Assembly: GCF_016808335.1 (NCBI RefSeq)
Contig: NC_053139.1
Location: forward strand, 14,929,819-14,993,818
Direction: 5' to 3'
DNA length: 64,000 bases
Source: Panicum virgatum
Taxonomy: Eukaryota; Streptophyta; Magnoliopsida; Poales; Poaceae
Shown here: positions 59,071-64,000 of the stretch, in pieces
Layout: each line of letters starts with the position of its first letter
Position numbering within the stretch: the stretch's first letter is position 1
Made by a program: the position numbers and the translations under genes
The notes under the pieces: generated by a model
The model's input: only the letters and a program-made list of their open reading frames with translations
What the model was told of the DNA's origin: nothing
Database searches by the model: none

Positions 59071-59286
59071 TTTTTGGATTACTAAAGGGCCCAAAGAAAG
59101 GTTAAGGTCTTGTTTCAATACAGAAAGGTGCATTGTGGCTGTTAATCTGATGGTAAGTGATAACTGTCATGACGAAGCACGCCCTACGTACCGATCTGCA
59201 ATGAGATGAGGACCGAAAGCCAAGTAAATAAAGAAAAGTAAAGAGTTAAGTTCAAGTTGAGAAGTTTAAAAGTGTAAGGTGAGATC

Positions 59287-59297
59287 AAGGGGGAGAA
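59287..59297 (+). other. Polypurine tract of E2
   Basis: AAGGGGGAGAA directly before the 3' LTR start, where plus-strand DNA synthesis is primed. Confidence 0.85.
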
Positions 59298-59744
59298 TGT
59301 TAGTATTGATCTCCACCAGTTGGCCCAACGGCGAACTGGGCCCTTGACTCGCGTCCTGATCGAGGACGCCCAGCCCAATAGATGGCTGGTGGGCTCCCGT
59401 CGCGCAGTGCCATATGTAGAGGAGGTGGGGACTGCGGCACTGGTCACGAGGTTCGCCGCCGCTACAGTTCCCACCGTCCTAACCCTAATCCGATCTAGAG
59501 TGGGGGCTGCTGCTGCGGCGGGAAGCCTACCGAAGCCACCGTCCTCGCCACAGTGAGGACGTCACCGCCCCTGCGCCACGCCGCCAACGCCCCGACTTCG
59601 AACCTCTCCGGCTCGTCCACGACTCCGTCGCCGGCGTTCTGGACATCGGCGTCGGGTTCGTATTCAACCATTGATGGTATGTTCTTCAAGAATCAATGAG
59701 TAGTCCCTCCGATCTACTGTTAGATGGTCCTAAAGTATCTAACA
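59298..59744 (+). repeat. 3' LTR of E2 (447 bp)
   Basis: Same length as the 5' LTR; the TATA box is changed to CATATGTAGA at 59411-59420. Confidence 0.93.
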
Positions 59745-59749
59745 GTCAG

Positions 59750-60865
59750 ATAGCAGGCATAGCCAAATTTCAGATGTGGCTGAAACAAGGGGCTTTGGCC
59801 AATATTTGACTGATATTTTGAACTATTAAACCAAATTTTCACATGACAAGATCATATTCACGTTAAAGTACATACATTGAATATCAATTTGCTGACCAAA
59901 TTTGAAGTGCTTTGCAAAAACGTGTGTGATGTCTAAACTAAAGATTTGAATTTGTTTCATTAATCAACCATGTTTATGAGTCACAATTGTTGAATTTGAC
60001 ATACTAAACATTTTTTAGCATAAAATTCATATTTAATACTTTTGTGCCTTTTTGTTAATAAATAAATACCAAAATGAACATGCCTAATGACATGCTTGTG
60101 GATGATTTGCGCCTATTGTTTTTTCCTAAACACCGGAGGTATGACAGAAGCAATCAAGAAAGGGAAATTATCGGAACTTCTCCATCTTGATGTAAACACG
60201 TGTGTTTGCCGAGGGAGGGATTTAAGATCATGAAGGTTTTACACCCGTACTATAACAAAATACTATGTATAGGATAACATAGTTCTGGCTCACAACGGCT
60301 TGGATAGACATGCCACCCCGAATGTCCCACTCCCATGCATCTTTAATTATGCATCACTGCCTTTGCTATTCTTTGTTGATATTGAAATTTTGACCACCTT
60401 TAAGCTATCAAGTTGGGTGCTTGCACCTTATAAATATTAAGCCAAAAAATCTTTTGCAGAAAGAAATAAAGAACGTAGTCATATGAGAATAAGCCATAGT
60501 CGAAGTATTCTGCATGCTAAAATAGTCCATTATACAGACTACAAATGCTTCTGACTGTGCACAGATTGTTGCTTGATTAGTCGTCACCAATGTCACAGAT
60601 CCAGTTAATCTGAAACACTGATTTTCTGACTAAAAGCAACAATCCGTTTACAGTACGGAAAAGACCACAACAAGTCAACAACGAACCTCATCGCAAAACG
60701 TTTAGAACAACAGCATTTAACACTAGTGGAGAAGCATGTGATCTGTGATAAAAAAAAACTTCTCTGATTAACCCATACATGACGAGGAATAAGTTTTAAA
60801 AAAAGCAGGCAATGCATGATCATCCCATATGGAATCAGTACATGATAACAGACAAGGAGCTATCT
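59750..60865. other. Intergenic, no gene recognised
   Basis: AT-rich sequence between E2 and the 3' end of the glycine-rich protein gene. Short frames on both strands have no domain. Confidence 0.45.
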
Positions 60866-60871
60866 TTTATT
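60866..60871 (-). terminator. Polyadenylation signal of the glycine-rich protein gene
   Basis: AATAAA on the minus strand, about 135 bases downstream of the stop codon. Confidence 0.5.
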
Positions 60872-61003
60872 AAGGTACTTCAATCAAGGCAAACAGTCAA
60901 CGTTTTAAACCACACGGACATGACGACGATGCCACACATAATTATGTTGTTCGGAAACATCACCCTGCATAGTACCTCTGCAATGCCACATTAATTATCT
61001 ACT

Positions 61004-61766
61004 TCATGGAGAAGTGCCACCACCATAGCCACCTCCATAGCTCCCACCTCCTCCATACCCACTGCCACTACCATATCCTCCACCATTGCCCCCGCCGTAG
61101 CTAGGACCTCCATAGCCACCACCATTGCCCCCGCCGTAGCCCGGACCTCCATAGCCACCACCTCCGCATGGAGGGCAACCGTTCCCTCCTCCATAACCGG
61201 GTCCGTAGCCTCCACCATATCCAGGCCCATAGCCGCCACCACCATGGACGTGGTGCTTGTATCCTCCACCAAATCCTGGCCCGCCGTATCCTCCACCGTA
61301 TCCAGGCCCATATCCACCACCGTAGCTAGGCGGATCATTCCCGCCGCCGTACCCACCATTGTTTCCATACCCTCCACCATACCCACCTTCCATTCCGTAC
61401 CCACCGCCATGCTTGTATCCACCTAGCCACTTTGCCTCCGTTTGTCCAGGCCCTCCAGCAGGCTTCACACTCTTCCCCTCAACAGGGCCTGCATGTCAAA
61501 AAAAAAAACTAGAATTAGTGATGATACTTGTTTTCCACAGGATATCACAAATGCAGAATAATGTTAGTGACTTAGTGTATAGCATCTTGTTCTAGTAAAA
61601 ATAGCTACACATGCAGTTCGTTTTATGAAGAACGTAATCCATGAGAGAGAGAGAGAGAGCGCAAACCATCGGCTTCAGTGAGCTCCCTAGCGTACGTCAC
61701 ACTCTGGATGGCGAGCAGGAGGGAGGCTAAGACAAAACAGAGAAGAACTACAGGCTTGACCGCCAT
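61004..61766 (-). CDS. Glycine-rich cell-wall structural protein, secreted, two exons
   Basis: Exon 1 is 61766-61667 and exon 2 is 61488-61004, with a GT-AG intron of 178 bp (61666-61489) between; the joined frame gives 194 residues. The first ~26 residues (MAVKPVVLLCFVLASLLLAI…) are a signal peptide ending near TYA, followed by RELTEAD, a start common to grass glycine-rich cell-wall proteins. Residues ~60-190 are GGGYGPGYGG-type repeats rich in Gly and Tyr, with a His patch (YKHHVHGG) and a CPPC pair. Such proteins are exported and become cross-linked in the wall through Tyr, often in vascular or stressed tissue. The start is fixed by the signal peptide and by the TATA box ~50 bases upstream. 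No breaks are seen; this is the one apparently intact host gene here. A second frame also stays open in exon 2 because of the repeats and is not a gene. Confidence 0.93.
61643..61659. repeat. GA microsatellite in the intron of the glycine-rich protein gene
   Basis: An uninterrupted (GA)8G run next to the splice donor, at intron positions 8-24. Confidence 0.85.
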
Positions 61767-61815
61767 TTCTGCACCTTATGCTGAGCAGAACAAGCCTTGC
61801 ACTGCTGCGACTCGG

Positions 61816-61823
61816 TTTTTATA
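61816..61823 (-). promoter_or_regulatory. TATA box of the glycine-rich protein gene
   Basis: TATAAAAA on the minus strand, about 50 bases upstream of the ATG. This predicts a short 5' UTR of 20-30 bases. Confidence 0.75.
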
Positions 61824-62035
61824 GGGCCGGCAACGCATGCAGGCACGCTGCACGCGTCCAAGCCTATCGCTGAGCTACTGGACGGGGGATCGAGCCGAAG
61901 TAATTCAAGCTCCAATAAGTGCCATGATACAGTTGGAAGTTAGCTTGCATCGGACTAGCTAGATCATTAGGCAGAGCTTTGGTACTTCCCGGCATCGACT
62001 TGATTACTACCCAAATGTAGCCGGGCATTGAGTAA

Positions 62036-62749
62036 CTATACTAACGCGCCAAGAATTGGCGCGCCCTCGTGAGCCGCGGCCCCACGTGGGGCCGGAGGTA
62101 CTGTTCACAATAAAAAATAATTCGTAATTAAAAATTTAAATAAAAAACATGTGGGCCCGCGTGTTTAAATGTTTAGTTTTTTTATACACAAAAATAATAA
62201 AAAAATTTGTAAATTACATTTATCTCTATTATTTATTGGATTTTGTTTTCACTTTGTAAACTCACAAAATATAATTGAATCATACATTCATTTCTAAATT
62301 TATCATTCTTTCCACCAAAATTAATAATTAGTGTAAGCTAATCCATTAACATACACAAAATGAATTCCTATACGTACTATTTATGCAGGACTCACGTGGG
62401 TTCTGTGTGCTATTCAGGTGGTACCCACATAATATTCAATTGGAATCCACCCACAAAATATGTTTATCTATTTATTTACATGAAAATAATAAACATATTT
62501 CATACACTACATTTACATGTGCTAGCCCCTACTACTTATTGGATTTTAATTCCACTTCGTAAACTCGCAAAATATAATTGTATGACAATCCATGAACTAT
62601 ACCTACCAGACTTTATTCAATACATCAACACGTTGTTAAAATATATCAACACAATATTGTTTTACCTGTAGCACACGATAATATAATTTTATTATTATTT
62701 TAGATCAAATCTTTTGCTACAGGCGCGCAAAGCGCGCCAACCTGCCTAG
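62036..62749 (+). mobile_element. Probable short non-autonomous Helitron (714 bp)
   Basis: The right end has the two Helitron 3' marks: a GC hairpin GGCGCGC-AAA-GCGCGCC (62722-62738) and, seven bases later, CTAG (62746-62749) followed by T. The left end is CTATACTAACGCGCC, close to the TCTATACTA starts of grass Helitrons. It is followed by an inverted GCGCC…GGCGC and a 16-bp palindrome GGCCCCACGTGGGGCC at 62078-62093. There is no target duplication, as expected, and no coding capacity. The exact left end is uncertain by a base or two. It lies about 270 bp upstream of the glycine-rich protein gene. Confidence 0.65.
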
Positions 62750-63559
62750 TTGAGATTCAAGTATCAGTGGCGCTACATGTGTGGTTGAGGGTGCACAGCA
62801 GTTAACATAGGAAGCTAGATGCTGTAGATGTGCCCACTCGGATTCTAGCTAGTAGATGTGTTAAAGTGGGCTACAGGTTTAGAGCTGCTAATCAGAGATT
62901 TCTAGTCGAGATAAATTGGGCTGTAGGCTGTTACGGTGTCGTTCAGAACAGGAAGGAATCACAACTAGGAAAAGCAAAGTAATGAGGGGCATAGGCCATG
63001 CATGATCACTAGAGTTGATTTGAGTACATCCGCTCTTAAATTGATTTTTTCTTAAACCTTGATCAATAATATTTACTTACCCAATTAGTTAAGTGAAGTA
63101 AAATAATTAAGTATCATCACTTACTTGTGTATTGAAAAATCAAATAAACGAACCTTGGGTCAATGATGCCATATATCTAAGAATGGAGGCAGTGCGTGGA
63201 AAAATATCAAATCGTCCATCCACAGCCTACAAGTCTACAACTATAGTTCAATCAATACATCAACGTTTCTGTTTCAGTTCATTAATTAGCAGGCAGTAGT
63301 AAATTGTTCGAACACCTGTCCCCTGATTCAGTGAAAAGGATTTATAAGACGATCAAGGAACGCACTTTCCCTACTATATTCTGAATATCTTACTATTACT
63401 AATTGCATGCTCCTTTTGAAACCTCCAGGTGAAGCCACCTAGAATCCTACGTGGAGAGTCTAAAACAATAGAGAAATCTTATAAATTCATACAAAAATCA
63501 GAAACATCAGGCCAACAATTCGGCAACTCTAATCATAATAGCAATTGGATATGTTATTA
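62750..63559. other. No gene recognised
   Basis: AT-rich intergenic sequence without a domain-bearing frame. Confidence 0.45.
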
Positions 63560-64000
63560 CTAGGTGATTCCCCACGCGTTGCTGCGGGATTTGAGAGAGT
63601 TTTTTTATAAACTATGATAAAGAAATACAATAGTTTTTTTTAAATAAAACGCTATGGAGCGTAGCAAGATAAATAAGCACTTAGATCGAGTTTGCTAAAA
63701 AACAAAAAAAGTGATAGATTTTTTAATAATAAAAAGCTCGTATAAATGGCGCATTTGTAGAGATTACACTGAAAGCCATATGAGAAATCTCTTGGATGAA
63801 AAATAATAGATTTTTGAGTTACTCTTTGGCTAGAGAAGAAAGAAACCAATAATACATGCATTTTATGGATATAAGACGTGCACGAAGTTGATTGGATAGT
63901 TACAATAATGAAGGTGATGTGGCTAATTCAGAGAATAGAGAAATAGTAATAAATCCTTATGGATCCCAATAGTGATGCACATGTTGATGTGGCTAAATGA
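63560..64000 (-). mobile_element. Possible 3' end of a second Helitron, running out of the window
   Basis: The minus strand reads CCCGCAGCAACGCGTGGGG then AATCACCTAG ending at 63560, followed by T. A GC-rich imperfect hairpin about ten bases before a CTAG end is Helitron-like. The other end lies outside the window. Confidence 0.35.

Larger units (their letters stand above)
54178..59744 (+). mobile_element. E2: full-length Copia-type non-autonomous element
   Basis: Two 447-bp LTRs (54178-54624 and 59298-59744), perfect GTCAG duplication (54173-54177 and 59745-59749), an ATGGTATCAAGAGC primer site directly after the 5' LTR, and a purine tract AAGGGGGAGAA just before the 3' LTR. About 16 LTR differences by eye (~3.6%) would suggest roughly 1.4 million years at the usual grass rate. 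The interior lacks recognisable gag, integrase or RT; only a 30-codon relic resembling the end of Copia pol remains. The interior is instead a GC-rich block and a 3.3-kb AT-rich stretch with short inverted repeats. Confidence 0.92.

Noticed and set aside
60991..61422. Met/Val/Ala-rich open frame opposite in phase to the glycine-rich protein
   Set aside because: Second frame of exon 2, held open by the GGN repeat composition; it lacks a signal peptide and splice support.

Overview
This is a repeat-dense stretch of a grass (Poaceae) nuclear genome, probably from a panicoid relative. The evidence for a grass is the nested LTR retrotransposons with GC-rich coding parts, the style of the Tat-lineage Ty3/Gypsy and Copia elements, a truncated CC-type NLR (disease-resistance) gene, a Tourist-like MITE, and an intron-containing glycine-rich cell-wall protein gene. 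Only two host-gene loci can be recognised: an NLR remnant at about 13.1-15.1 kb and an apparently intact glycine-rich protein gene at about 61.0-61.8 kb. Nearly everything between them is transposon.

Layout. (1) 1-2773: two truncated LTR fragments. (2) 3.1-13.1 kb: element A, a Tat-lineage Gypsy element on the minus strand with an antisense coiled-coil ORF downstream of pol. It sits in the NLR gene, of which only the LRR end survives. (3) 16.2-33.0 kb: element B1 (Tat, plus strand), split inside gag by B2 (17671-30307), a relative of the same family in the opposite orientation. B2 has a perfect CCTTC target duplication, and its 3' LTR is itself split by a 1490-bp solo LTR (C). B2 carries a broken antisense gene with four candidate introns and two satellite-like tandem arrays (84 bp and 137 bp). 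(4) 33.1-52.4 kb: element D, a large non-autonomous LTR element with an ATACA duplication. It contains a truncated Copia-type copy (E1), a non-autonomous element with very unequal LTRs (F, duplication GCTAT), and a solo LTR (G, duplication GGATC). (5) 52.4-59.7 kb: a possible LINE remnant split by solo LTR H (duplication CAGTA), then E2, a full-length relative of E1 with a GTCAG duplication. (6) 60-64 kb: the glycine-rich protein gene, a probable short Helitron, and a possible second Helitron end.

Insertion order follows from the nesting: C is younger than B2, which is younger than B1; E1, F and G are younger than D. The two B2 LTRs differ at about 25 of 418 sites and the two E2 LTRs at about 16 of 447, counted by eye, so E2 is probably younger than B2. 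Every retroelement reading frame seen here is broken, often by C-to-T type stop codons expected from decay of methylated cytosines, so none looks autonomous now. The most unusual signals are the intron-bearing antisense gene and satellite arrays inside B2, a run of short inverted repeats with a shared loop word inside E1/E2, and the extreme enrichment of the word ATCGGC/GCCGAT inside D.
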